Source of the DNA: JBHJHP01 sp042219825
Lineage (GTDB): Bacteria; Bacteroidota; Bacteroidia; Bacteroidales; UBA5342
Assembly (NCBI RefSeq): GCF_042219825.1
Contig: NZ_JBHJHQ010000010.1
Coordinates: forward strand, 124,001-188,000
Direction: 5' to 3'
Length of the DNA stretch: 64,000 nucleotides
Positions 17,875-27,284 of this stretch are shown piece after piece. How positions within the stretch are numbered: the first letter of the stretch is position 1; every line of letters begins with the position of its first letter. The translations under genes were made by a program, and so were the position numbers. Below the pieces are notes generated by a model. It was given only the letters and a program-made list of their open reading frames with translations, did no database searches and was not told the origin of the DNA.

Positions 17875-18583
17875 ACTGATAAATGATAAAATAAAAGCCG
17901 GCAAAAAGCAGGTTGCAGTGCTGGTTGATCCTGACAAATTCTCAGGGGAACAGCTTAATGCGCTGCAGTGTCATGAAAAACGGATCGATCTGATCTTTGT
18001 GGGAGGCAGCTTCACATTCAAGCATATCGGAGATGTGATTGCCCGTATAAAAGAAATGGTCAGCATTCCGGTTATACTTTTCCCGGGAGACGTCACCCAG
18101 CTTTCTGCCAACGCCGATGCCATGCTAATGCTCAGCCTTATCTCTGGCAGAAATCCTGAATATCTCATCGGCAACCACGTACTGGCCGCACCCCGCATCA
18201 TGGAGTATGGCCTGGAACCTATACCTACCGGGTACATTGTATTAAATGGCGGTAAAAAAACTGCTGTTTCCTATATCAGTAATACGAATCCGATCCCTTC
18301 GGAACAACACGATATTATTGTGGCTACTGCCCTTGCTGGGAAATACCTCGGATTGAAAATGATCTATCTGGAAACCGGAAGTGGAGCCACACATACGGCA
18401 TCTCCCGAATTGGTAAAAAAAGTAAAATCAACAGTAGATCTTCCTTTAATAGTTGGCGGAGGCATAAAAACAGCGGATCAGCTTACATCCCTGTTTAATG
18501 CCGGAGCTGATATTGCTGTAATCGGCACACTATTCGAAAATAATCCGGATGCGCTGCAGAATATTTTAGACAGAATTCATTAG
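17864..18583 (+). CDS. Geranylgeranylglyceryl phosphate synthase / PcrB-type enzyme
   Basis: Start ATG 17864 is chosen over an upstream in-frame ATG because the protein then begins MIFELINDKI, the normal beginning of this TIM-barrel family (239 residues). Visible motifs are VDPDKF (phosphate/metal site, 21-26), the central YLETGSGA, VGGGIK and a late AVIGT. The enzyme joins glycerol-1-phosphate to a polyprenyl diphosphate, the first step of archaeal-type ether lipid synthesis. Bacteroidota members of group II have been shown to make GGGP in vitro, yet the final product is unknown. It overlaps the upstream PPTase gene by 11 bases. Confidence 0.88.
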   Translation: MIFELINDKIKAGKKQVAVLVDPDKFSGEQLNALQCHEKRIDLIFVGGSFTFKHIGDVIARIKEMVSIPVILFPGDVTQLSANADAMLMLSLISGRNPEYLIGNHVLAAPRIMEYGLEPIPTGYIVLNGGKKTAVSYISNTNPIPSEQHDIIVATALAGKYLGLKMIYLETGSGATHTASPELVKKVKSTVDLPLIVGGGIKTADQLTSLFNAGADIAVIGTLFENNPDALQNILDRIH

Positions 18584-18689
18584 AAACACATCGGCCAGAT
18601 CAGCAATTACGGGTGACATTAAATGAATAATGAACAGTGAAAAATGTATCTTGATTCTTGTGTCCTGGATCTTGTGCCTGTATTTTTTA

Positions 18690-19601
18690 CTACCCTTTTA
18701 CAAAAATCCCTTTTATGATGTCGCTTGTCATTTTGGGATTTTCTTTCAGGCGCCGGGTACAATAGCCAAACCAATCCTGACCATACGGAACATAGATCCG
18801 CATTCGGTTTCCGTTAGCCACAATTTCGTCCCTTAAATTTGGTGTCACACCATACAGCATCTGAAATTCATACGCTGTTTTGGGAAGCTTATATTTGTCA
18901 ATCAGATTAATCGCACCTTCTACCAGGTAACGGTCGTGAGTTGCAATGGCAACATAATTACCAGCCTTAATCATTTGTTCCAGCAATGCCAGATAATTAT
19001 CGCGGACCCTTTGGTAGTCCTTATAGGCTATTTTTTCCGGTTCAACATAAATGCCCTTACACAACCGAAAATTTAACGGCGTGCCGTTCATCTGTATATC
19101 CTGTAATGCCAGAACATCATTTGTGGTACGCTTCAGATAAGCCTGCACTACCAGTCCTACATCTTTGGGAAACTCGGCCTTAAGTTTTCTGAATAATTCA
19201 ATTTCATCCGTTGTACATTCAGAATCTTCCATATCAATCCGGACAAAACATGATCGTTCTGCGGCATATTTGACGACATTGCGGATAAGCGTATAGCTCT
19301 CCTCCTTATCAATAGTAAGTCCGAAGAATGTTGGTTTCAATGAAACACCACCTTTAATCTTATTGGTCGTTATTGCGTCAATAATACCGTAATACGATGT
19401 TTCATGGTCCCTGGCCTCATTCATATTTTTGATAAACTCTCCCAGCATATCAATGGTTACCATCATGCCTTTTTCATTTAATTCCCGGGAAACCTGCATA
19501 GCTGTTTCAAGTGTTTCACCTGCCACGTATTTTTTAGAAAATTGCCATATAAATGGTTTCGGAAACCATGGAATTATATTTGCTATGAGTTTGTTTATCA
19601 T
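18690..19601 (-). CDS. Proline dehydrogenase
   Basis: This 303-residue FAD-dependent TIM-barrel enzyme oxidises proline to pyrroline-5-carboxylate. Family motifs are LCKGIYVEPEKIAY, ATHDRYL, YEFQMLYGV and the substrate-binding YVPYGQDWFGYCTRRLKEN. It is monofunctional: no pyrroline-5-carboxylate dehydrogenase domain is fused and none lies nearby. It is transcribed away from the PAP2 gene across a 213-base divergent spacer (19602-19814). Confidence 0.92.
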   Translation of the reverse strand: MINKLIANIIPWFPKPFIWQFSKKYVAGETLETAMQVSRELNEKGMMVTIDMLGEFIKNMNEARDHETSYYGIIDAITTNKIKGGVSLKPTFFGLTIDKEESYTLIRNVVKYAAERSCFVRIDMEDSECTTDEIELFRKLKAEFPKDVGLVVQAYLKRTTNDVLALQDIQMNGTPLNFRLCKGIYVEPEKIAYKDYQRVRDNYLALLEQMIKAGNYVAIATHDRYLVEGAINLIDKYKLPKTAYEFQMLYGVTPNLRDEIVANGNRMRIYVPYGQDWFGYCTRRLKENPKMTSDIIKGIFVKG

Positions 19602-19814
19602 TGCTTTTATGATTTAGCATAGGCTAAAATACGGCACGATATGACCTTGAAAAAATGAGAATTCTCACAAAAAAACGGTCAATTCCATGATTTTTATCAC
19701 AACGAAAACCGACTATATAAACCTTGAATTTATTGTAAATCAATCCGGTTCATGCGGTATTTGATTTGTTTTAAATGATATATTCCATACTTTTAAGCCA
19801 CAATTTTGCTGACT

Positions 19815-20678
19815 ATGACAAGAGGAATTTTAGCTATCGTATTACTCTGGTTTTCTGTTAATGTACTTTCCGAAGATCCAACACGTAATGACACCACAGT
19901 TAATGTAAAGGCAGACGTTTGTTTGAATAATAGCTTATCATTCCGGCTCAATGACCTTCACTCTCCCCTGAATATTTATCGTAAATCACTTTCTGATTTG
20001 GGGCAAATCTTTGCCTCACCGTTTCAATGGAATAAAAGTCAGTTCCTAAAAGCAGGTGTTATTCTGGCAACAGGCGTTACAATTTACAAACTTGATGAAC
20101 CGATTTATACCTTCATCAACCGAAACAAAACACCATTTACAGAATTTACATCCAAATATTTTCTTGAGCCACAGGGTAACTATGCCACATTTGCATTGCT
20201 GGCCGGAATGGCCGGTTACGGACTGGCATTTCATAAGGAAAAGCCTGTAACAACTGCTGTCCTTGCTGCAGAGAGTTATCTGATAACAGGTGTTTTTACG
20301 TTGATCCCCAAAACACTGGCAGGTCGCGTCAGACCCTATCATACCGATCCGTTGAACCCAAATGTATGGAATGGTCCTTTTGGAGGTCGCTCGTTCTGGT
20401 CAGGGCATACCGCCACGGTATTTGGTGTAGCATCTGTAATTGCAGAAATGTACAAGGATCATAAAGCAATTCCGATCATCGCATATACAAGTGCTACGCT
20501 TACAGGGTTATCAAGAATCCATGACGGGAAACACTGGCCTTCTGATGTTTTCTTCGGCGCCGTGGTTGGAACCGTTATTGGAAAAATGATCGTAAAAAGT
20601 TATCAATCAGCCAATCTTAGTTTTATTCCGGTTTTCACACCTCAGTCACAGGGCTTTCATCTAGCCTATACGTTTTAA
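19815..20678 (+). CDS. PAP2-family phosphatase, exported
   Basis: ATG 19815 is preferred to a TTG three codons earlier. The 287-residue protein has a signal peptide (MTRGILAIVLLWFSVNVLS) and hydrophobic segments. The three PAP2 motifs are present: KTLAGRVRPY, SGHT within FWSGHTATVFG, and SRIHDGKHWPSD. This type dephosphorylates lipid or isoprenoid phosphates on the periplasmic side. The C-terminus ends in Phe after a strand-like stretch, as in some outer-membrane-associated proteins. Confidence 0.88.
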   Translation: MTRGILAIVLLWFSVNVLSEDPTRNDTTVNVKADVCLNNSLSFRLNDLHSPLNIYRKSLSDLGQIFASPFQWNKSQFLKAGVILATGVTIYKLDEPIYTFINRNKTPFTEFTSKYFLEPQGNYATFALLAGMAGYGLAFHKEKPVTTAVLAAESYLITGVFTLIPKTLAGRVRPYHTDPLNPNVWNGPFGGRSFWSGHTATVFGVASVIAEMYKDHKAIPIIAYTSATLTGLSRIHDGKHWPSDVFFGAVVGTVIGKMIVKSYQSANLSFIPVFTPQSQGFHLAYTF

Positions 20679-20746
20679 ACTTTGGTGCTGGTATAAATCC
20701 GGATTATGACATGATTAAATTTAGCATTTATATCTTGCCTTTTCCG

Positions 20747-20754
20747 TATATTTG
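20747..20754 (+). promoter_or_regulatory. Putative -7 box upstream of arginine deiminase
   Basis: TATATTTG fits TAnnTTTG and lies 107 bases before the start, giving a leader of about 100 bases. The -33 region is only AT-rich, without a well-spaced TTG. Confidence 0.3.
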
Positions 20755-20860
20755 ATAGCCGATTTATTAGACACACAAAACAATAACAATACTCAGGATC
20801 ACAGACAAAACTTATGCTTGCATCTGATGTTTCGGATCTTAGAACAAAATCAAAAATTAA

Positions 20861-22120
20861 ATGCAAATGAACAAACGCCTGACAATAAACGTCAACTCTG
20901 AAATTGGGAAATTACGCGGGGTTATCCTTCATAAGCCGGGTCATGAAGTGGAAAACATGACGCCTGAAAATGCACAACGTGCTTTATACAGTGACATTCT
21001 GAACCTTTCTGTGGTTAACGAAGAATACAAGCAGTTCGAAGATGTACTGAATCATGTGACCGACGTATATTACGTAAAAGATTTGCTATGCGACCTTTTG
21101 CAGGAAGATGCCATAAGAAAGGATCTTGTTAATGATATTCTCACTGCAGAACGGGCACCTCAGTACCGCGATGAATTACTGGATATGACCCCGGAAAATT
21201 TATGCAACACGCTGATTGAAGGATTACCGTTAAAAGATAACAGCCTGACAAACTACCTGAGTAAAGAGAAATTTGCATTGCAGCCACTACACAATTTCTT
21301 TTTCACCCGCGATGCTTCCGTGAGTATCTGGAACAATGTGCTAATCTCTAAAATGGCCAATAAGGTTCGTGAACGTGAAACGCATATCATGAACTCCATT
21401 TTTAACCATTCCTTTTCAGCACGGGTCGTTAATTCTGCCAAAGGCATTACCCCGAATTACTGTATGAATATTGAAGGCGGTGACGTCCTTATAGCTTCCG
21501 ATAATGTTCTGGTGATCGGTATCGGAAAGCGAACTTCCACAACAGGTGTGGATAACCTGATCAGTCAGCTGACGGCATCAAAAGACCGCACATGGCATGT
21601 TATTGTTCAGGAGCTACCGGATAGTCCAGAATCTTTTATCCATCTTGATATGGCATTTACCTTTTTAGATGAAGACAGGTGTATGGTATATGAACCGTTG
21701 ATCCTGAAGCGCAATAAATACCAGACTATCCATATAAAAATAGATCCGGATGGTTCCAAAAAAATAGAAACCGTAGAAAACCTGGTTTCCGCATTGAATT
21801 CCATCGATTTTGACCTTAAACCACTGTACTGCGGAGGACGGAAAAACTCATGGATCATGGAGCGTGAACAGTGGCACAGTGGGGCCAACTTCTTTGCCTT
21901 GGCCCCGGGGAAAGTTATCGGTTATGCCAGAAACTCCTATACAATGGAAGAACTGAGCAATGATGGTTTTGAAATCCTGAGTGCCGACAAAGTAATTTCA
22001 AGCAGTCAGTATCCAACGGATTATAAGAAATGTATGGTAGCGCTCGAAGGCAGTGAACTTGCCCGAGGTGGCGGCGGTGCACGTTGTATGAGTATGCCGG
22101 TACTGCGTGATCCGTTGTAA
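20861..22120 (+). CDS. arcA: Arginine deiminase
   Basis: This 419-residue enzyme hydrolyses arginine to citrulline and ammonia. Family signatures are GKLRGVILHKPGHEVENMTP at the N-terminus, FFTRDASV, the EGGDVL loop and the catalytic cysteine C409 in GGGGARCMSMPVLR near the C-terminus. A second Met three codons in (20867) is an alternative start. No ornithine carbamoyltransferase, carbamate kinase or antiporter gene is adjacent, so it is not in a classical arc operon. It may serve acid resistance, citrulline supply or arginine control. Confidence 0.94.
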   Translation: MQMNKRLTINVNSEIGKLRGVILHKPGHEVENMTPENAQRALYSDILNLSVVNEEYKQFEDVLNHVTDVYYVKDLLCDLLQEDAIRKDLVNDILTAERAPQYRDELLDMTPENLCNTLIEGLPLKDNSLTNYLSKEKFALQPLHNFFFTRDASVSIWNNVLISKMANKVRERETHIMNSIFNHSFSARVVNSAKGITPNYCMNIEGGDVLIASDNVLVIGIGKRTSTTGVDNLISQLTASKDRTWHVIVQELPDSPESFIHLDMAFTFLDEDRCMVYEPLILKRNKYQTIHIKIDPDGSKKIETVENLVSALNSIDFDLKPLYCGGRKNSWIMEREQWHSGANFFALAPGKVIGYARNSYTMEELSNDGFEILSADKVISSSQYPTDYKKCMVALEGSELARGGGGARCMSMPVLRDPL

Positions 22121-22246
22121 AATAACGCCTTTTAAATTTTCATGAGAGCGCGGGTTTAAGCCACACACTCACCTGTTGATATTGTTACAAACAAGAATCA
22201 TGTGTCTTGATCCAAAAATTATCGGGACTATGTCTTTATTTACCAG

Positions 22247-22804
22247 CTACTTTTTAACCCGGTTCGGGTTTTTATTCATGAAGTCTTTCCAGCTGTTATA
22301 GGACTTGTCCTTTTTTAACCCCTGATTCTGAAAAAAGTGACAAACCGCAGCTGCCAGGCCATCTGTCGCATCAAGGTATTCAGGCACATCGGTGAGACTA
22401 AGATAGTTTTTTACCATATAGGCTACCTGTTCCTTGCTGGCTTTACCGTTCCCTGTAAGTGCCATTTTAATTTTCAAAGGAGCATACTCAAAAATTGGTA
22501 TATCGCGCGATAATGCGGCTGCCATAGCCACCCCCTGGGCCCGGCCAAGCTTGAGCATACTTTGTACGTTCTTCCCATAAAAAGGGGCCTCAATAGCAAG
22601 CTCATCGGGTTTATACTGGTCAATTAGCTGAACCGTACGTTCAAAAATGCGCCTGAGTTTTACATAATGATCCGAAAGCTTTTTTAGGTCGAGTACACCA
22701 AGTGTGAGACATTCCGCTTTTCGGCCGTTTACCTTAATAATGCCGTATCCCATGATGGTGGTTCCGGGATCAATGCCTAATATGATGCGTTCTTCGCTGT
22801 TCAA
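22247..22804 (-). CDS. ruvC: Crossover junction endodeoxyribonuclease RuvC
   Basis: This 185-residue nuclease cleaves Holliday junctions. Catalytic acidic residues are visible: D12 in ILGIDPGTT, Glu in LAIEAPFYG, and two Asp in YLDATDGLAAAVCHF. It starts directly after the stop of the DUF4286 gene, so the two are co-transcribed. No ruvA or ruvB is in the window. Confidence 0.95.
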   Translation of the reverse strand: MNSEERIILGIDPGTTIMGYGIIKVNGRKAECLTLGVLDLKKLSDHYVKLRRIFERTVQLIDQYKPDELAIEAPFYGKNVQSMLKLGRAQGVAMAAALSRDIPIFEYAPLKIKMALTGNGKASKEQVAYMVKNYLSLTDVPEYLDATDGLAAAVCHFFQNQGLKKDKSYNSWKDFMNKNPNRVKK

Positions 22805-23116
22805 TTAATCCAGTGTTGTCTCTTTTAAAGGAGTGGCAAATACAACTACCTGCTCCCCAAATGTATGAATAAGTTCATCCTGAAAATCGGGGAAAATTTC
22901 TCTGAGGTAATTATCAACTTTAATAGGATTCTCTGACATGAACTGAACACTGTATGTTTGTGCGCCCATTTCCTCATCCACAAGAACCTTTATAATTTTG
23001 TACTCAGAAAATCCACCATCTTTCATGGACTGGGGAATAAAATACTTTGTCACATATTTTCTCCAGGTTTCAAATACCTGAATTGAAGCGTTAAATGTGA
23101 TATTTACTATAAACAT
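22805..23116 (-). CDS. DUF4286 family protein
   Basis: This 103-residue protein begins MFIVNITFNASIQVFETWRK and has the short alpha/beta, dimeric-barrel-like layout of DUF4286. The family is almost limited to Bacteroidota and has no known function. It ends where ruvC begins, and its start faces pabB across about 58 bases, so the region between holds two divergent promoters. Confidence 0.85.
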   Translation of the reverse strand: MFIVNITFNASIQVFETWRKYVTKYFIPQSMKDGGFSEYKIIKVLVDEEMGAQTYSVQFMSENPIKVDNYLREIFPDFQDELIHTFGEQVVVFATPLKETTLD

Positions 23117-23174
23117 GGATGATGTTAGTTAGTCTAATCCGTACAAAATTAATCTTTTTATATAATTTTACGGC

Positions 23175-24146
23175 ATGTTTCGAAAGTACGATGAGATAAG
23201 ATCGAAAATGAATGAGATGGGTCGAACAGCTCCTTTCCTGTTTATTTTGGATTTTGAACTTGAAAAGCCCGTCATGTTTTATCTTGACGAGATAGACAAA
23301 AACCAGCTCCTGTATAATTTTGATGGCATTAAAAATTATCCTGATGAAGTAAAGGTTAAGCCTAATCACTCATTCCACAGAGCACCGATTTCGTATGAAA
23401 AATACAGAAGTGCTTTCGATATTGTGATGCAGAATCTGGAATACGGAAATTCCTATCTGTGCAACCTTACAATGGCAACTGCTGTTTCAACAGATATCAG
23501 TCTGAGGAATATCTTTTTTAAAAACAGGCAAAAATTCAGGTTATGGATGAACCGTAACTTTGTGGTCTTTTCGCCGGAAATCTTTGTAACGGTTAAGGAT
23601 GGCTACATTCATTCCCACCCCATGAAAGGAACCATTGATGCGAAGGTCCCTGACGCGTTGCACCGGATCATGAGCAATAAAAAAGAAGAAGCTGAACATG
23701 CTACCATTGTAGACCTTATCCGAAACGATTTGAGTATGGTTGCCAGTGAAGTTACCGTTACAAAATACCGCTATGTGGATGAAATAAATACCTGGACGCA
23801 CGACCTTCTGCAGATCAGTTCTGAAATAACGGGGAAGCTGCCTTTAGACTGGAAAGACAATGTTGGTGATATATTGCTCCCGATGCTTCCCGCGGGCTCA
23901 GTGAGTGGCGCACCAAAGAGACAGACGGTTGACATTATCAGAAAAGCTGAATTTGGTCCGCGAGGATATTACACGGGCGTTATGGGAATCTTTACAGGAG
24001 AAGAACTGGTTAGTTCTGTAATGATCCGGTTTATAGAAGACAACGACGGGAAAATGTATTACCGTAGCGGTGGCGGCATTACTCATATGAGTAATTGCGA
24101 AGACGAATACAACGAAATGCTGGCAAAAGTGTATTTGCCTTTATGA
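23175..24146 (+). CDS. pabB: Aminodeoxychorismate synthase component I
   Basis: This 323-residue chorismate-binding enzyme works in folate synthesis. Motifs: GNSYLCNLT, the PMKGTID loop, DLIRNDLSMVA, LLPMLPAGSVSGAPK and GGGITHMS. It is shorter than E. coli PabB because the N-terminal part is reduced, as is usual in Bacteroidota. No pabC-type lyase follows: the next gene is on the other strand and the two 3' ends overlap by 6 bases. Confidence 0.9.
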   Translation: MFRKYDEIRSKMNEMGRTAPFLFILDFELEKPVMFYLDEIDKNQLLYNFDGIKNYPDEVKVKPNHSFHRAPISYEKYRSAFDIVMQNLEYGNSYLCNLTMATAVSTDISLRNIFFKNRQKFRLWMNRNFVVFSPEIFVTVKDGYIHSHPMKGTIDAKVPDALHRIMSNKKEEAEHATIVDLIRNDLSMVASEVTVTKYRYVDEINTWTHDLLQISSEITGKLPLDWKDNVGDILLPMLPAGSVSGAPKRQTVDIIRKAEFGPRGYYTGVMGIFTGEELVSSVMIRFIEDNDGKMYYRSGGGITHMSNCEDEYNEMLAKVYLPL

Positions 24147-25316
24147 TTCAGTATCTTTTAACTGCCATACTTTCCCTGGGAAATCTTTATTCGGACTATC
24201 AAGAATAAAACTTCTGTCGCCCGACATGAAAAAGAATTTAGCTTTGGTAGCATTGTTCGATACCCAGTTGATCACATCCTTATAGGCCAGACGAGGTGAA
24301 AATATGATGCCTTTCCCTTCATCCTTAAGTTTTAATCCATCAACAGATTGCACTTCTTCAAAAGTATGATCTTTTGAAAATGTATTTTTTATTAATTCAA
24401 TTTCTCCGGGGCTCCCGCCACATATAACCAGACTCTTCGGCAATTCGGAACTAACCGGTTCTGAACGCCGGATAATCAGTTTTTTCAGAACTTTTTTTGT
24501 TTTAATGCCCCAATGAATCAAACCGTTGATCCAGACTGACATACTACCTGAAAAATGTTTCTGATAAAAAATCTCCATAGCGCCAAAAAAGCTGTTCAGA
24601 TATTTATCGCTTTGCTTGCTGGTACTTTCTCCTTTAAAATGAATAATGGAAGCCAGGCCAAAATAGCTGTTGGTAAAACCTCCTCTGTCAATCCGGTACG
24701 AAAGGTCAATATCTTCTCCATACATGAAATAATCCTCGTCCAGCAATCCACAGGTGTCGAGTGCAGTTTTTCGGATCATCATAAAAGCTCCGGCCAGAAT
24801 AGGCACTTCTGCATTCCGGTTATTTACAAGATGCCCTACATAATAGCGCGCAAATATTTTTGATTTTGGAAAGATATATGACAATCCGGCAGCCCTGAAA
24901 ATAGCTGTCATCGGTGTTGGCAAGCCGCGTTTCGATTCCCTCAGGTACTCACCACTCCCATCAACCATACGAATTCCGAGTGCTCCCACATAATCATTTT
25001 CATCCAGGTACAGCAAACATTGTTCATACGTATCTTCAGCCACAATGGTATCAGGATTCTGAAGCAAAACAAACTGTCCCTTCGCTTTCTTTATGGCAAT
25101 GTTGTTGGCCTTTGAAAAGCCGCAATTCTCCTTATTTTCGATCAGGTTTACCCAGGGAAATTTCTCCTTAACCATGCTCACAGATGTGTCTGTTGACGCA
25201 TTATCTACCACTATAACTTCCGTATCGATGCCCTGCATTGCCCTTTTTACAGACTGAAGACAAAGATCCAGAAAATATCTGGCGTTGTAGTTCACAATGA
25301 TTACGGAGAGCTTCAC
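24141..25316 (-). CDS. Family 2 glycosyltransferase with C-terminal extension
   Basis: This 391-residue protein has a GT-A domain at residues 1-270: LSVIIVNYNA, the DNAST motif, LLQNPDTIV as the metal-binding region, and the FMYGEDIDLSYR acceptor-site motif, resembling WbbL/rhamnosyltransferase-type enzymes. Residues 290-391 form a separate alpha/beta segment (SLVICGGSPGEIELIKNTF) not typical of the family. It probably acts on surface polysaccharide or glycoprotein glycans; the sugar cannot be told from sequence. Confidence 0.88.
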   Translation of the reverse strand: MKLSVIIVNYNARYFLDLCLQSVKRAMQGIDTEVIVVDNASTDTSVSMVKEKFPWVNLIENKENCGFSKANNIAIKKAKGQFVLLQNPDTIVAEDTYEQCLLYLDENDYVGALGIRMVDGSGEYLRESKRGLPTPMTAIFRAAGLSYIFPKSKIFARYYVGHLVNNRNAEVPILAGAFMMIRKTALDTCGLLDEDYFMYGEDIDLSYRIDRGGFTNSYFGLASIIHFKGESTSKQSDKYLNSFFGAMEIFYQKHFSGSMSVWINGLIHWGIKTKKVLKKLIIRRSEPVSSELPKSLVICGGSPGEIELIKNTFSKDHTFEEVQSVDGLKLKDEGKGIIFSPRLAYKDVINWVSNNATKAKFFFMSGDRSFILDSPNKDFPGKVWQLKDTES

Positions 25317-25358
25317 GTATTTTTGTTTTTATAGATTTATCTAACGGATGAATCTTTA

Positions 25359-25808
25359 TTATTGTTCTCTTTCAGTATTTACATCACCCTTTAAACGCTC
25401 CATTTTTTCTCCCAAACGGATGAGCCAGTTTTTACGCTCGACAGCCTGACGCATTTCAAAATCCATCTCACCTTTACCTGTAATGAGCTGGTAAATAACA
25501 CCCCAGTCCGGAAGGCCGCCAACATTACGGTCGTCAATATAAATATCTGCTAATATTTTCCGACTGTTATATGCATCCACTTCATCACCCGGATAAGCTG
25601 CATTGACAGCATAAAATTCTAATCCCTCGCTTTTGCAGTAGTCCACTGCTTCATCCAGCTCCTTTCCTGCCCTGTAGGTCCACAATACCAGATCATGCCC
25701 CTCTTCCTGCAACTTTTTCAAGGTTTCAATGGCAAACGGGATCTCCTTACCTATGGCAGGATAATCGTGTTCAACAATGGTTCCGTCAAAATCAACAGCA
25801 ATCAGCAT
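25359..25808 (-). CDS. HAD-type hydrolase, BT0820-like
   Basis: This 149-residue protein has HAD motif I DFDGTI (5-10), motif II near LVLWTYR and a late IYIDDRNVGG providing the acidic motif. It lacks a cap domain. This matches the small Bacteroides hydrolases typified by BT0820, of unknown substrate. It follows the membrane-protein gene by two bases and is probably in the recR transcript. Confidence 0.8.
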   Translation of the reverse strand: MLIAVDFDGTIVEHDYPAIGKEIPFAIETLKKLQEEGHDLVLWTYRAGKELDEAVDYCKSEGLEFYAVNAAYPGDEVDAYNSRKILADIYIDDRNVGGLPDWGVIYQLITGKGEMDFEMRQAVERKNWLIRLGEKMERLKGDVNTEREQ

Positions 25809-25810
25809 AC

Positions 25811-26269
25811 TTACAGTTTTGGAAAATCGTTTAATTCATTCTTTAATGTATTTGCCGATGGACGACAGTACATAAAAACAAATGCTGCAATGGCTACCAT
25901 AAACGCCATAGACTTATCTATAATTAATATATATGCAGTAACAACAAATACAAGCACAATAAAAACAACCAAAGCCCTAATCTTCCAAACTTTTTTATAA
26001 TTTTTAAGTTTTTCTTCTTTCCCTTCCACGACTTTAAATTTCCTTACCTTCATGGTATACCACCCAAAAACCGCAGGAATTGTTGCCAGCAATAAAATTG
26101 TAACCGCCGTTTTGATATAATCACTCACGGGACTAACGAAAATTGCAGTTCCGTCAAAGACTGTCAAAAGCAATACTGCCGTATATCCGAGAAGAATCAG
26201 CCACAACAGATTAAAAAAACGTCTTAGAGGTTTTATGTCAGTGCTTGTAAATTCTACAATCTCATTCAT
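25811..26269 (-). CDS. Small four-helix membrane protein, unknown function
   Basis: Start ATG at 26269 (MNEIVEFTSTDIKPLRR) is preferred because longer frames run into the end of recR. The 152-residue protein has two hydrophobic hairpins separated by a basic loop (KVRKFKVVEGKEEKLKNYKK). No family is recognised. It lies 19 bases after recR and 2 before the HAD gene, suggesting one operon. Confidence 0.75.
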   Translation of the reverse strand: MNEIVEFTSTDIKPLRRFFNLLWLILLGYTAVLLLTVFDGTAIFVSPVSDYIKTAVTILLLATIPAVFGWYTMKVRKFKVVEGKEEKLKNYKKVWKIRALVVFIVLVFVVTAYILIIDKSMAFMVAIAAFVFMYCRPSANTLKNELNDFPKL

Positions 26270-26288
26270 TATCTTTGGTTGATATGTT

Positions 26289-26912
26289 TCAGTTAAAATT
26301 ATCTTCAAAAAGGGTCCTGTTCTTTAAAGAACGTCCCAGAGTAACCTCATCAGTATATTCCAGTTCGTCACCTATTGAGACTCCTCTGGCCAGTGTTGTT
26401 ATCTTTACGCCAGTTTCTTTCAACTTTTTGTAGATGTAAAAATTGGTCGTATCCCCTTCCATTGTGGTTGGTAAAGCCAGAATTAACTCGCTAATACTCC
26501 CTTCCTCTACCCTTTGTAACAATGACCCCAATTCTATATCATTCGGACCTATACCGTCAACCGGAGATATGATACCACCCAGCACATGATAAACGCCAAA
26601 ATACTGCATCGTATTTTCAATGGCCATTACATCCTTTATGTTTTCCACCACACAAACGATAGAATGGTCTCTCTTTGGATGTGCACAGATGCCACACACT
26701 TCAGTATCCGAAATATTATGACAGTGTTTGCAGTAACAAACTTCATCTTTTAACCGGATCATGGCATGGCTAAAAGCCTTAACCTGTTCTGAATCACGCT
26801 TAAGCAGAAATAGCACAAGCCGCAACGCAGTTTTCCGGCCTATTCCGGGTAACTGTGCAAACTCATTCACTGCCTCTTCCAACAATGCCGAAGGGAATTG
26901 TGCCAAATTCAT
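26289..26912 (-). CDS. recR: Recombination protein RecR
   Basis: This 207-residue protein has a helix-hairpin-helix region LPGIGRKTALRL, a four-cysteine zinc finger (CKHCHNISDTEVCGIC) and a Toprim domain beginning IVCVVENIKDVMAIE. It works with RecO and RecF to load RecA on gapped DNA. It is the first gene of a short operon that continues with a membrane protein and a HAD hydrolase. Confidence 0.96.
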   Translation of the reverse strand: MNLAQFPSALLEEAVNEFAQLPGIGRKTALRLVLFLLKRDSEQVKAFSHAMIRLKDEVCYCKHCHNISDTEVCGICAHPKRDHSIVCVVENIKDVMAIENTMQYFGVYHVLGGIISPVDGIGPNDIELGSLLQRVEEGSISELILALPTTMEGDTTNFYIYKKLKETGVKITTLARGVSIGDELEYTDEVTLGRSLKNRTLFEDNFN

Positions 26913-26998
26913 GCTTTAAAAAAATTTCCTCAAAGATAAGAATTATTAAAGCCCTGCAACAGAAGAGCCGCTTAAATATGCCGATCCTAAAAACATGA

Positions 26999-27025
26999 AC
27001 GGGAAGATTAGTTAAAACAGAATAA
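26999..27025 (+). pseudogene. Vestige of a type IX sorting-domain gene end
   Basis: These 27 bases translate as TGRLVKTE then stop, identical to the last eight residues of the FG-GAP protein ending at 11341. The DNA matches that end at about 24 of 27 positions. A stop lies just upstream in frame. It looks like the decayed 3' tip of a lost secreted-protein gene, though a chance match over so short a length cannot be excluded. Confidence 0.35.
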
Positions 27026-27246
27026 TTACAAATTCAATTGAAAATCCATTTTTTCGGACAAAATTTTCGCTCATTATTAAAACAATGAACCTAATTAAAA
27101 AAAGTAGCAACTTTTATAATTTTTTTACGCAATTCTTTGTCCTCATAAAAACCTGTAATACTGCACATTACGGTTCAATATGTCTGAATTTATTGATTAT
27201 TTTAGCATAATTATATGTTTTGTAACATATTTTTAACATCAAAAGC

Positions 27247-27278
27247 TTGTTTTATAACATATTTTCGACTTATCTTTG
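27247..27278 (+). promoter_or_regulatory. Bacteroidota promoter for a small RNA
   Basis: TTG at 27247-27249 and TATCTTTG at 27271-27278 match the -33 and -7 elements (TTG, about 20 bases, TAnnTTTG), with a 21-base spacer. It is the best promoter seen in the window. Transcription should begin near 27284. Confidence 0.6.
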
Positions 27279-27284
27279 CAGTGA

